Shown here piece by piece: positions 41,631 to 50,365 of a stretch of DNA of 64,000 nt (position 1 is its first letter; each line of letters opens with the position of its first letter). Position numbers and translations under genes: made by a program. Source of the stretch: Xylophilus ampelinus (GTDB taxonomy: Bacteria > Pseudomonadota > Gammaproteobacteria > Burkholderiales > Burkholderiaceae_C); assembly GCF_901875635.1 (NCBI RefSeq), contig NZ_CABFMN010000139.1:62001-126000 (forward strand), read 5' to 3'. The notes under the pieces were generated by a model. The model was not told the DNA's origin. It was given only the letters and a program-made list of their open reading frames with translations, and searched no databases.

Positions 41631-43412
41631 TCAGAGAGCAAGTTCGGCGGGGATCTCCACCGGATGGTCGAGCAGCATCTGCGCATAGGCCTTGCCCTGC
41701 GGATCCATGCGCACCGAGGCGATGCCGCCGCCGCCCAGTGCTTCCTGCAGCGTGAAGTTGAGCGCATGCGTGCCCGGCAGATCGTAGCGGCGCACCTCGC
41801 CGTGCACGAGGTGCGCGAACCAGCGCGCCACTGCCTGCTCGGTGATGGCGGCACGGATGAAGGGCAGGTATTCGGGCTTGCGGGCGATGATGCCGATGTT
41901 GGCGGCGTCGCCCTTGTCGCCGCTGCGGCCCCAGGCCAGCTGCACCAGCGGCACGCTGCGTGCGCCGCGGGCGAAGGCATCGGCGGCGGGCAGCGGGCCA
42001 TCCACCGCCCGCAGCGCCGCGGCGTCGAAGGGCACCCCGGCCAGCGCGGGCGCGGCGACCTTCTGCGCACCCATGTCGATGCTCACCGCGAGCTTCGCTT
42101 TCGGCACGAGGCAGGAGAAGAGCCGCACCACGGGCTGCACCTTCGGCCGCCCGCCGGTGAAGCCGGTGATCGCCGGCGCGGACATCAGCGCCATCGGCGC
42201 GACCTCGCGCGAGAACAGCTCGAGCGCGTCTTTCAACGGGTGGCGCACGCCCACCTTGAGCATCACCTCGCGCGCGGACACTCGGCCATGAGGGCCGTAG
42301 GTATCCTCGGCGCCGATGGCTTCGACGCAGGCCTCGGTGAAGTCGGGCCAGCCACGCTCGGCGAACTTGCGCCGCATGCGCGCCAGCATCGAAGCGCCGA
42401 CACGGCGCGCCTTGGCGCCGGCGTCGATGCCGCCGATCATGAAAAGGCTCATCGCGCGGAAGCCGTCGGCACAGGTGACGCTCACCTTCGCCTGGTCGGT
42501 GGGCGGCAGCCCGCGCGCGCCGCGCACTTCCACGCGGTCGGGCCCCACCTGCGTGAGCGTGACGTCGGTGAAGTCGCACACCACGTCGGGCAGGATGTAG
42601 GCGCGCGGGTCGCCGATCTCGTAGAGCATCTGCTCGCCCACGGTGGAGGGGCACACCAGCCCGCCGGTGCCCGGCGGCTTGGTGATGACGAAGCCGCCTT
42701 CGGCGCTGCACTCGGCGATCGGGAAGCCCATGTCGTCCCAGCCGGGCACGCTGGCCCAATCGGTGTAGTTGCCGCCGGTGGCCTGCGTGCCGCATTCGAT
42801 CAGGTGGCCGGCGAGGCTGCCTTGCGCCAGCTTGTCCAGGTCGTCGGCGGTCCAACCGAAGCGCGCGATCAGCGGAGCCAGCGTCACCGCGCTGTCCACG
42901 CAGCGTCCGGTGACCACGATGTCGGCGCCCGCGGACAGCGCTGCGGCGATGGGGAAGGCGCCCAGGTAGGCGTTGGCGCTCATGACCTTGGCGGGGAAAG
43001 TTGCGCCGGAGAACATCTCCTTCGTGCCGGCCGCGCGCAGCGCCTCGACTTGCGGCATCAGGTCGTCGCCGAGGACGGCGGCGATCTTCAGGTCCACGCC
43101 CTCGGCCGCGGCCGCAGCGACGAGCGCATCGCGGCAGGCCGACGGGTTCACCCCGCCGGCATTGGCCACCACCTGGATGCCGCGCGCCTTCAACTGCTTC
43201 ATCAGGGGCTTCATGGTGGCGACGAAGTCCGGCGCGTAGCCCTGCGCCGGATCTTTCGCACGGGCGCGGATCAGCAGAGACATCGTGATCTCGGCCAGGT
43301 AGTCGAAGACCAGCACGTCAATGTCGCCGTGCTCGACCAGTTGTGCAGCGGAAAACTCGGTGTCGCCCCAGAAGCCGGAGGCGCAGCCGATGCGCAGGGT
43401 GTCCTTGCTCAT
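41631..43412 (-). CDS. Acyclic terpene utilization AtuA-family protein (DUF1446)
   Basis: A 593-residue protein of the AtuA family, first named from the acyclic terpene (citronellol/geranate) locus of Pseudomonas. The N-terminal half follows the DUF1446 pattern: IGCASGFWGDT near residue 7, VVANAGGVNPSACRDAL near 80, VTGRCVDSAVTLAPL near 168 and HLIECGTQATGGNYTDW near 205. The C-terminal part has the AtuA tail (WGRSGDKGDAANIGIIA near 490). The biochemical function is not established. AAAGGA precedes the ATG at 43412. The AtuC/AtuF-like carboxylase in the same operon makes an isoprenoid acyl-CoA route likely. Confidence 0.88.
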   Translation of the reverse strand: MSKDTLRIGCASGFWGDTEFSAAQLVEHGDIDVLVFDYLAEITMSLLIRARAKDPAQGYAPDFVATMKPLMKQLKARGIQVVANAGGVNPSACRDALVAAAAAEGVDLKIAAVLGDDLMPQVEALRAAGTKEMFSGATFPAKVMSANAYLGAFPIAAALSAGADIVVTGRCVDSAVTLAPLIARFGWTADDLDKLAQGSLAGHLIECGTQATGGNYTDWASVPGWDDMGFPIAECSAEGGFVITKPPGTGGLVCPSTVGEQMLYEIGDPRAYILPDVVCDFTDVTLTQVGPDRVEVRGARGLPPTDQAKVSVTCADGFRAMSLFMIGGIDAGAKARRVGASMLARMRRKFAERGWPDFTEACVEAIGAEDTYGPHGRVSAREVMLKVGVRHPLKDALELFSREVAPMALMSAPAITGFTGGRPKVQPVVRLFSCLVPKAKLAVSIDMGAQKVAAPALAGVPFDAAALRAVDGPLPAADAFARGARSVPLVQLAWGRSGDKGDAANIGIIARKPEYLPFIRAAITEQAVARWFAHLVHGEVRRYDLPGTHALNFTLQEALGGGGIASVRMDPQGKAYAQMLLDHPVEIPAELAL

Positions 43413-43461
43413 GCCGATAGGTCCTTTCGCGAGCGGTTGTTGGAGGGCGTGCGCAGCCGTT

Positions 43462-43953
43462 TCAGCGGCCGGCGCCGTCCGGTTGCGGCCACATGACGCG
43501 CCAGATGCCCTTGGCGGTGGCGCAGACGCGACCCTGGCCGTCGCGCAGCTCGCCTTCGGCAAAGGCCACGCTGCGCCCCGAGCGCACCACCCGGCCATGG
43601 GCTTCGAAGCGCGGGCCGGTGGCGGCATCGACGTAGGTGATGTCGAGGTTGATGGTCGACTGGCGCAGTTCGTGTGGCGCGATGCTGCGCATCTCGGGCC
43701 GTGCCAGGTTGGCCGAGGCGATGGCGCAGCCGAGCGCGGCGTCGAACATGTAGGCGATGACGCCGCCGTTGATCACGTCGGCCGAGCCGCCGCCGCCGCG
43801 CTGCATCACGGTGGGCTTGCGCAGGTGCACGACGGCACGCCCCACGCCGGCGAGTTCCAGCTCCAGGCCCTGCGCGCTGAGGAAGGTGTTGCTGCCCCAG
43901 CGCTGCCAGAAGGCGTCGACGACGGCGGGGGGAAGGGGGGGCTGATCGGTCAA
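43462..43953 (-). CDS. PaaI-like hotdog-fold thioesterase
   Basis: A 163-residue hotdog-fold thioesterase with GSADVINGGVIAYMFDAALGCAIAS near residue 75, where the His-Gly-Gly of PaaI is Asn-Gly-Gly and an Asp lies in the following helix (FDAAL). It would hydrolyse acyl-CoA intermediates. The likely start is TTG at 43953 with AGGAA about 9 bases upstream, since no suitable ATG exists near the N-terminus; a longer reading to 44028 lacks support. It lies between the NUDIX-metallo-beta-lactamase gene and the AtuA-like gene. Confidence 0.83.
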   Translation of the reverse strand: MTDQPPLPPAVVDAFWQRWGSNTFLSAQGLELELAGVGRAVVHLRKPTVMQRGGGGSADVINGGVIAYMFDAALGCAIASANLARPEMRSIAPHELRQSTINLDITYVDAATGPRFEAHGRVVRSGRSVAFAEGELRDGQGRVCATAKGIWRVMWPQPDGAGR

Positions 43954-43987
43954 GGTCGGGTTCCTGTTGCAGAGAGTGACTTGGACG

Positions 43988-45637
43988 TCAAGGGCGCGCG
44001 AGTCCGAGCGCCTCGATGCGCTCGACATGCGCGATCAGCGAGCGCTTGGCCACCGGCCAGAGCTGCCTGGGCGTGTCGGCATAGGCGATCGGAACCCAGT
44101 CTTCCGGGTCACCGTCGGGACGCTGGCGCATCGCGGCGAGCACCTTCGCCTCGCGCGCCAGCCGGTGCGCCTTCAGCCACGCGATGGCCTGCGGCGCCGA
44201 GCCGACGACGTGGCCGTGCGCCGGCAGGATGAAGCGGATGTCGTGCTGCGCGCATTCGCGCAGCAGCCGGTCGAGCGAGTCGATGTAGGCGGCCATGTTG
44301 CCGTCGGGCGGGTCGATCACCGTCGTGCTGCCGTTGAGCACGTGGTCGCCGGAGAACAGCAGCCCATCCTCCTCGAGCACCAGGCACACGTGGTTGGCGG
44401 CATGGCCGGGCGTGTGCGCCGCGCGCAGCGTGACGCGTTGCTCCGGGGCGTCGAGCACGACGCGTTCACCATCGGCGAGCACGCGGTCGGGCGTGAATTC
44501 GGAATGCGCACGCGCCGTGGCCTCCGACGGCAGGCCGAGGATCGGCGGGCGGTGCCCGGTAGCGGCTTCGCACGCCTGCGCCAGCGGCCGCGCGGCGGGC
44601 GAATGGTCGGGGTGCGAGTGCGTGCAGACGATGGTCTGCACCTTGCCGCCGGTGAATTCGAGCAGGCGTGTGACGTGGGCGTCGTCCGGGGGCCCGGGGT
44701 CGATGACAATGAAGCCTGCCGCCGCGCTGCCCAGGATGTACGCATTCGTCCCCGGCCCCGTCATCACGCCCGGGTTGGGCGCGGTGAAGCGCCACAGGTG
44801 CCGCAGCAGCTGCACCGGACGTTCGCTCTGCCAGTCGAGTACATGCAGCAGTTGCCCGTCGGGGCAGACGAGTTCGAGCTCGCCGAACGGCAGGTCGCTC
44901 TCCATGTAGCGCTGCGGCTTGCCGCCGACGAGCGCACCGCGCGGGCACGACTCCCAGTGCGGCCGGTTGCTGGCGCAGGCGGCCAGCGCGGCGTCGACGC
45001 TGGCAAAGCCCGCCAGCCAGCGCAGCGTGCGCAGGGTCGGGAAGATCATCGGCAGCGTGCCCGCCTCGTGGTGCGCCAGCGCGTCAGTGGCGCGCAGCCA
45101 CACCGGCTCGAACTGCTCGCTGTCGTCGGCCACCGGCGTCTGGGCTTCGGGCATGCGGCCGATCAGGAACAGCGTGTCGAAGCGGCGCGGCTGCACGTCG
45201 CGGTCGGTGGTCCAGCGCACGGCGACGCGCAGCGCGTCGGCGGCCAGGCGCAGGCCGCGTGTGCGCAGCTGCGGGTACAGCGGCTCCCGGCGCTCCAGCG
45301 TGGCCAGATCCTGCGCGGTCAGCGGGCGGCCATCCGCGTCGTGCGCATGCAGCACGCCGAGTTCCTCGAAGCTCTCGCGGAGCGCGGCCATCGCGGCGGG
45401 CAGGTGGGGCAGCGCGGCTGCGGCCGCGCCTGCGAGGTCGGCCACCGCCGCATCGGCATCGTCGACGCGGCCACCCGGGAACACGAACACGCCGGGCAGG
45501 AAGCTGGCGCTCGGCGAGCGCCGCGTCAGCAGTACTTCGGGGCCGGAGGCCGTGTCGCGCAGCCACATCAGCGTGGCTGCCGGCCGCGGCGCGACGGGCG
45601 TGCGCGGTGGATGGAGCTGGGTGGCGGCGCGGACCAT
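43988..45637 (-). CDS. NUDIX domain fused to metallo-beta-lactamase-fold hydrolase
   Basis: A 549-residue two-domain protein. Residues about 20-190 form a NUDIX domain (FVFPGGRVDD and RESFEELGVL, the core of the NUDIX box). Residues about 290-530 form a metallo-beta-lactamase domain with THSHPDHS near 338, HTPGHAANH, FSGDHVLNG and PAHGHVV, the metal ligands of LACTB2/glyoxalase II-like hydrolases. This resembles the mammalian NUDT-LACTB2 theme, with one polypeptide that may hydrolyse CoA derivatives or thioesters. In this operon, CoA-thioester housekeeping is a plausible role. It starts 13 bases after the VWA gene stop. Confidence 0.88.
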   Translation of the reverse strand: MVRAATQLHPPRTPVAPRPAATLMWLRDTASGPEVLLTRRSPSASFLPGVFVFPGGRVDDADAAVADLAGAAAAALPHLPAAMAALRESFEELGVLHAHDADGRPLTAQDLATLERREPLYPQLRTRGLRLAADALRVAVRWTTDRDVQPRRFDTLFLIGRMPEAQTPVADDSEQFEPVWLRATDALAHHEAGTLPMIFPTLRTLRWLAGFASVDAALAACASNRPHWESCPRGALVGGKPQRYMESDLPFGELELVCPDGQLLHVLDWQSERPVQLLRHLWRFTAPNPGVMTGPGTNAYILGSAAAGFIVIDPGPPDDAHVTRLLEFTGGKVQTIVCTHSHPDHSPAARPLAQACEAATGHRPPILGLPSEATARAHSEFTPDRVLADGERVVLDAPEQRVTLRAAHTPGHAANHVCLVLEEDGLLFSGDHVLNGSTTVIDPPDGNMAAYIDSLDRLLRECAQHDIRFILPAHGHVVGSAPQAIAWLKAHRLAREAKVLAAMRQRPDGDPEDWVPIAYADTPRQLWPVAKRSLIAHVERIEALGLARP

Positions 45638-45650
45638 GACTCAACGGCCT

Positions 45651-47057
45651 TCAGGCGCTCGCGCTGTTCGAACGAAGCAGCTCGTCGAGAGTGCGCTCCA
45701 GGTGCCGCAGCGAGTTGCACTCGCGCGCGATGTGGCAGTAGGGCGCGTAGCGCTTCATCTCCGAATCGCCCAGGCCCCAGAACGAGCGCGGCTCGGGATT
45801 GAGCCAGATGACGCGCCGCGCGCGGCCATGCAGCGTCTTCATGATCTCGCTGCGCGGATGGCCGCGGTTGTTGCGCGCATCGCCGAGCACGAGCACGGTC
45901 GTGCGGTGATCGATGCGGTGCATCAGCTGCGCGTCCAGGTCGAGCAGCATCTGGCCGTAGTCGGTGCCCGAGCCGCCCACGGCCTGCATGACCCTGTCCA
46001 CGGCCTGCTCCACCGACAGCGACTCGAACGTGGCGCTGACGTCGACCAGGTGGTTCGTGAACGCGTAGGACTGCACGTCCGACAGCAACTCGTCCAGGCT
46101 GTACAGGAACAGCAGAAGGAAGCGCGCGTACTGGCGCACCGAACCGCTCACGTCGCAGATGGCCACCACCTTGGGTCGCTCGACGCGCGTGCTGCGCCAG
46201 TGGGTCTCGAACATCACGCCGCCATAGGCCGCATTGGCGCGCATGGTGCGGCGGAAGTCGAGCTGGCCGCGCTGCTCGCGGCGCTTGCGCCGGGCGTGGC
46301 GCTCCGCCAGCCGACGCGCGATCTTGCGCACGATCTCGTGCATCCGCGCGAAGTCGCGGCGATCGATGGTGGACAGCTTCTGCGACTGCAGGAATTCGTC
46401 GTGCAGCTCGCGGGTGGCCGCGGTGCCGTACATCGCGAGCTTGCGCTCGACGAAGTTGCGCACCTCGTTGAAGAGCCGCTTGCGCGCCAGCTCCAGGTCG
46501 GCGTGGCGCTGGGGAGCCAGCGTCTGGCGGCGCGCCTCGCTGATCTCGCGGTCCAGCAGCTCCAGCCCCATGGCCTGCTGGATCTTCTGCGTGTAGTGGC
46601 CCTTCTGGGTGAAGAACCAGATGTCGGTCAGGCCGACCTCGCGCGCCGCCTGCTGCATGCGGCGCGACAGTGCCGCCGAGTCGCCCGACATCAGCAGCTG
46701 GGACAAGGCCTGCCCGGCGCTGCCGTGGCAGCCGCCGGGGCCACCGCTGCCCTGGCCACTGCTTTCGCGTGTCGGCGTCTGCGTCTGCGGCTGCGAGGCG
46801 TCGACGGCCGGCGGGCCAGCCGATGCGGCGGTGGTGCCGAAGGAATCGAAGTGGAAGAAGCGATCGAAGGTCTCGTCGAAGATGGCGCGGTCGGGCAGCG
46901 TCTTGGCCAGCGTCGCGCCCAGCGCCGACTTGAGCAGCTCGCGCTCGCCCCAGCCCACCAGCGCGGTGGCGCGCGCTGCGTCGATCTGCGCGTTCAGGCT
47001 CACGTCGAGGTCGCTGCCGCGCAGCGCCTTGAAGAAGTCCTCAAGCGTGGCTTGCAT
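45651..47057 (-). CDS. VWA domain protein (CoxE-like)
   Basis: A 468-residue protein with a helical N-terminal half and a C-terminal von Willebrand A domain. The metal-dependent adhesion site is complete: DVSGS near residue 302, the Thr in GSGTDYGQ near 360 and the Asp in LVLGDARNN near 380. Pro/Gln/Gly-rich low-complexity sequence lies around residues 85-125. Such proteins work with MoxR AAA+ ATPases as chaperones for metal-cofactor insertion or complex assembly (CoxDE and similar pairs). It overlaps the MoxR gene by 17 bases. The client enzyme here is unknown. Confidence 0.87.
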   Translation of the reverse strand: MQATLEDFFKALRGSDLDVSLNAQIDAARATALVGWGERELLKSALGATLAKTLPDRAIFDETFDRFFHFDSFGTTAASAGPPAVDASQPQTQTPTRESSGQGSGGPGGCHGSAGQALSQLLMSGDSAALSRRMQQAAREVGLTDIWFFTQKGHYTQKIQQAMGLELLDREISEARRQTLAPQRHADLELARKRLFNEVRNFVERKLAMYGTAATRELHDEFLQSQKLSTIDRRDFARMHEIVRKIARRLAERHARRKRREQRGQLDFRRTMRANAAYGGVMFETHWRSTRVERPKVVAICDVSGSVRQYARFLLLFLYSLDELLSDVQSYAFTNHLVDVSATFESLSVEQAVDRVMQAVGGSGTDYGQMLLDLDAQLMHRIDHRTTVLVLGDARNNRGHPRSEIMKTLHGRARRVIWLNPEPRSFWGLGDSEMKRYAPYCHIARECNSLRHLERTLDELLRSNSASA

Positions 47058-48009
47058 GAGGGAACTCCGCGTTCTTGCGCGCCTTGTCCATCAAGGTGGG
47101 CAACTGTTCGGCGGCGGTGGCAATGTCCTGCTCGAACTTCAGGAACACGTTGAGCGTGTCGCGCACCAGGTCCAGGCTCAGGTGCTCGGAGTTCAGCAGC
47201 AGCAGCGTCCTGGCCCAGTCGATCGTCTCGCTGACCGAGGGCTGCTTCTTCAGCTCCAGCTCGCGCACCGCCTGCACGAAGGCGACGAGATCGCGGTTGA
47301 GCTTGCTGCTCAGCCCCGGCACCCGCCGCTCGAGGATGCGGCGCTCGATGGCGGCGTCGGGGAAGGGGATGTGCAGGTGCAGGCAGCGGCGCTTGAGCGC
47401 ATCGCTCATCTCTCGCGTGTTGTTGCTGGTGAGGAAGACCAGCGGCTTGACCTTGGCCGCGATGGTGCCGAGCTCGGGCACCGAGACCTGGAAGTCCGAC
47501 AGCACCTCGAGCAGGAAGGCCTCGAACTCGGGATCGGACTTGTCGACCTCGTCGATCAGCAGCACGCAGCCGCGCTCCTGGTGCAGCGCCTGGTACAGCG
47601 GCCGCGGCTCAAGGAAGTGCTCGGAGAAGAACAGGTCGTCGTGCGCGTGCAGCTTCTCGATCGAGGCCGCCAGCCCCACTGCGCCCTGCATCAGCTCGGC
47701 CAGCTTGTCCTTCAGCAGCTGCGTGTACAGCAGTTGCTTGCCGTACTTCCATTCGTACAGCGCCTTCGATTCGTCCAGGCCCTCGTAGCACTGCATGCGA
47801 ATCAGCGGCACGTCGAGGATGCCGGCCATGGTCTTGGCCAGCTCGGTCTTGCCGACCCCGGCCGGGCCTTCGACCAGCACGGGCTTCTCGAGGTTGAAGG
47901 CCAGGTAGACCGCAGTGGCGAGTTGCCGGCTGGCGATGTAGTCGGCGTCCGCCAGGCGAGACGAAACCACGTCCACGCTCGCGAAGTGGGTGTCATGCAG
48001 GGACTTCAT
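47041..48009 (-). CDS. MoxR-family AAA+ ATPase
   Basis: A 322-residue AAA+ ATPase with Walker A EGPAGVGKTE near residue 45, Walker B CVLLIDEVDKSD near 148, sensor 1 FLTSNNTRE near 193 and the arginine finger region LKRRCLHLHIPFPD near 205. It would remodel a client protein with the VWA partner, with which it overlaps by 17 bases. It also overlaps the upstream ACAD-like gene by 17 bases. Lying inside an acyl-CoA catabolic operon, between an ACAD pair and hydrolases, suggests a catabolic enzyme as client. Confidence 0.92.
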   Translation of the reverse strand: MKSLHDTHFASVDVVSSRLADADYIASRQLATAVYLAFNLEKPVLVEGPAGVGKTELAKTMAGILDVPLIRMQCYEGLDESKALYEWKYGKQLLYTQLLKDKLAELMQGAVGLAASIEKLHAHDDLFFSEHFLEPRPLYQALHQERGCVLLIDEVDKSDPEFEAFLLEVLSDFQVSVPELGTIAAKVKPLVFLTSNNTREMSDALKRRCLHLHIPFPDAAIERRILERRVPGLSSKLNRDLVAFVQAVRELELKKQPSVSETIDWARTLLLLNSEHLSLDLVRDTLNVFLKFEQDIATAAEQLPTLMDKARKNAEFPHASHA

Positions 48010-49183
48010 CGGACTCCTCTGTGAGCAGCATGCGTTGGCCGGCTTCGAGCTGGCGCGTCTCGCCGACGCTGCGGGCGATGCCCAGCACGCAACGGATGTC
48101 GCGGCTCAGAGACGCGATGGCGTCGCCCAGATCGTCGAGCGTTGCGGCGAGAGATTCGAACTCGGCCTGCCAGCGTTCCAGCAGGCGCCGGCTGCCGGCG
48201 TTGAACTGCGCCAGGCCTGTGCCCGGGCCTTCGGCTTCGAGGCGGCGGGCCGCCTGGTCGGCCACCGCCTGCAGGGCATCGAGCTCGAGCCGCAACGCGC
48301 CCAGCCGGCGCAGCAGTGCCGGCGCGGGCTGGGTCGGGCGCAACCAGCGCGCCAGTGCGTCAAGCTCGGCGCGCATCGCGCCGACCACCGCGCTCGTGAG
48401 CAGCGCGTCCTCGACCACGCGCACGGGCCTGGCGATGCGGTCGAAGGCGGTGCCACCCGGGCCGAGCCGGGAGCCGGCGGGCACGGCGCAGGCTTCGAAT
48501 TGCAGGCCGGCGTGCTGCAAGGGCGCCAGCACCGCGGCAGCGGGTGCGCTGATCGGGCCAGAGCCGGCGCCAGCCGAAGGCTGAAGCGCAAGGCCCGGCG
48601 TGCCGGCTTCGACCAAGAAGGCGTCGAAGGCCTTGCGCAGGCCGTCATCCGCCGTGACCGCCAGCACCACGAAGACATCGGCCGCCGGGCCATTGCTGAC
48701 GTGCGACTTGCTGCCGTCGAGCAGCCAGCGCTCGCCCTGCGCGTCCTGTTCTCGGCGGGCGCTGCAGCGCAGGCGTTTCGGGTGCGCGCCGGCGTCGGGC
48801 TCGGAGACGGCCAGGCCCACGATGGCCTGGCCGGCGGCCATGCGCCGCAGCAGTGCGCGCACCCGTTCCGATTCGATCCCCGCGCCGCCGATGACGCAGC
48901 GCCCCAGCATCTCGTTGAGCATCCAGCCGAGCGTGAGGCCGAGGCTGCCGGTCTCGCGCGCCATGCCGCCGGCAAGCCGGGCGATGGTGGGCCAGTCGGC
49001 ACGTGGGCCGCGCCCGTCGAGATCGAACGACAGGCCCAGCAGGCCCTGCTCACCCAGGTGGCGCCACCAGGTGCGCGGAAAGCCGGCTTCGCGCGCCACC
49101 GCGGGCGCACCACGCAACGCCTGGCGCAGCGCCCGCACCAGGCCCTCGGCCGGCGGGAGCTCGGCAGCTGGCGAGGTCTTCAT
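47993..49183 (-). CDS. Degenerate acyl-CoA dehydrogenase-like protein
   Basis: A 396-residue ACAD-related protein. The N-terminal and middle domains are recognisable: GLAVSEPDAGAHPKRL near residue 118 and DGSKSHVSNGPAADVFVVLAV near 150. The C-terminal domain has no RxxFGxPI...Q motif, no HGGxG helix and no NEIQR end, and instead forms Ala/Leu/Arg-rich helices (LRRLGALRLELDALQAVADQ). Normal codon bias to the stop argues against a frameshift. It overlaps the active ACAD at 49180 (ATGA) and may be its non-catalytic partner. It could also be a MoxR client, since it overlaps that gene by 17 bases. Confidence 0.83.
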   Translation of the reverse strand: MKTSPAAELPPAEGLVRALRQALRGAPAVAREAGFPRTWWRHLGEQGLLGLSFDLDGRGPRADWPTIARLAGGMARETGSLGLTLGWMLNEMLGRCVIGGAGIESERVRALLRRMAAGQAIVGLAVSEPDAGAHPKRLRCSARREQDAQGERWLLDGSKSHVSNGPAADVFVVLAVTADDGLRKAFDAFLVEAGTPGLALQPSAGAGSGPISAPAAAVLAPLQHAGLQFEACAVPAGSRLGPGGTAFDRIARPVRVVEDALLTSAVVGAMRAELDALARWLRPTQPAPALLRRLGALRLELDALQAVADQAARRLEAEGPGTGLAQFNAGSRRLLERWQAEFESLAATLDDLGDAIASLSRDIRCVLGIARSVGETRQLEAGQRMLLTEESDEVPA

Positions 49184-50328
49184 GCGTGGAACCCCAGCTG
49201 CCGCGCCGCCAGGTCGCGCATCACCTCCTCGGCCCCACCGCCGATGGCGTTGACCTTCACCTCGCGGTAAATGCGCTCCACCGTCACGCCGCGGATGAAG
49301 CCCGCGCCGCCGTGCATCTGCACCGCCTCGTTGGCGCAGAAGGCCATGGTCTGCGTGGCCTGGTTCTTCAGCAGGCAGATCTCGCCCACCGGCGCGTCGC
49401 CGTGCTCGACGCGCCAGGCCAGCGTCTCGAGCATGGCCTGCGTGGCTTCGATGCGCATCGCCATGTCGGCCAGCTTGTGGCGCGTGACCTGCTGGTCGAT
49501 CAGCTTGCCGCCGAACATCTCGCGCTGCTTCGCCCAGGCCAGCGCTTCGTCCAGGCACACCTGCGCGAAGCCGTTCGCACCCGCAGCCAGGAAGATGCGC
49601 TCGCGGTTGAAGTTCTGCATGATGGCCTTGAAACCCTGGTTCTCGGTGCCCACGAGGTTGTCCACCGGCACGCGCACGTTGTCGAAGTGCAGCGTGGCGG
49701 TGTCCGAGCACAGCCAGCCCATCTTGGACAGCGGCGTCTGAGTGAAGCCCGGCATGCCCTTCTCGATGAGCAGCAGCGACACGCCGGCCGGACCCTGGCC
49801 GCCGGTGCGCACGGCCACGGTGTAGAAGTCGGCGCGGATGCCCGAGGTGATGAAGGTCTTGGAACCGTTGACGACGTAGTGGTCGCCGTCGCGCCGGGCG
49901 GTGGTCTTCAGGTTGGCGACGTCGGAGCCGCCCGAGGGCTCGGTGATGCCCAGCGCGCTGATCTTCTCGCCCCGCATCACCGGTGGCAGCACCTTGCGTT
50001 TGAGCGCCTCGCTGCCGGCGTTGACGATCGGCGGGCAGCCGATGGTGTGCGACAGCAGGCTGGCCAGCACACCGCCGCCGCCGCAGCGTGCGAGCTCCTG
50101 GGCGGCGATGATGGTCATGAAAAGGTCGCCATCGTTGCCGCCGTACGCCTCGGGAAAGCCCAGGCCCAGCAGCCCGAGTTCGGCGGCCTGTCGGTACAGC
50201 TCGCGCGGGAAGCTCGCCTGGTTCTCCCAGGTCTCGACGTTCGGCGTGATTTCGCGCGCGACGAAACGCCGCACGGCGGCCCGGAAGGCCTCGTGCTCGG
50301 CGGTGTAGAAGGGGCTGGATCGGCTCAT
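49180..50328 (-). CDS. Acyl-CoA dehydrogenase
   Basis: A 382-residue ACAD with ALGITEPSGGSDVANLKT near residue 121, GSKTFITSGIRADFY near 150, REMFGGKLIDQQVTRHKLADM near 263 and VQMHGGAGFIRGVTVERIYRE near 335. The C-terminus is NAIGGGAEEVMRDLAARQLG, the variant GGGAEEVM in place of the usual GGTxEIQR. GGAGA precedes the ATG at 50328. It follows the carboxylase alpha gene by 37 bases and overlaps the degenerate ACAD gene, giving a probable two-subunit dehydrogenase. The substrate is unknown, though long or branched chains are typical for this type. Confidence 0.92.
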   Translation of the reverse strand: MSRSSPFYTAEHEAFRAAVRRFVAREITPNVETWENQASFPRELYRQAAELGLLGLGFPEAYGGNDGDLFMTIIAAQELARCGGGGVLASLLSHTIGCPPIVNAGSEALKRKVLPPVMRGEKISALGITEPSGGSDVANLKTTARRDGDHYVVNGSKTFITSGIRADFYTVAVRTGGQGPAGVSLLLIEKGMPGFTQTPLSKMGWLCSDTATLHFDNVRVPVDNLVGTENQGFKAIMQNFNRERIFLAAGANGFAQVCLDEALAWAKQREMFGGKLIDQQVTRHKLADMAMRIEATQAMLETLAWRVEHGDAPVGEICLLKNQATQTMAFCANEAVQMHGGAGFIRGVTVERIYREVKVNAIGGGAEEVMRDLAARQLGFHA

Positions 50329-50365
50329 CGTGGGTCTCCGGGCCAATGCGGGTAATTCAGTCTGT

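Noticed and set aside
47993..49183. Possible frameshift in the degenerate ACAD
   Set aside because: The odd C-terminal half keeps the normal codon bias, no other frame continues the ACAD motifs, and the gene ends in a regular overlap with MoxR.
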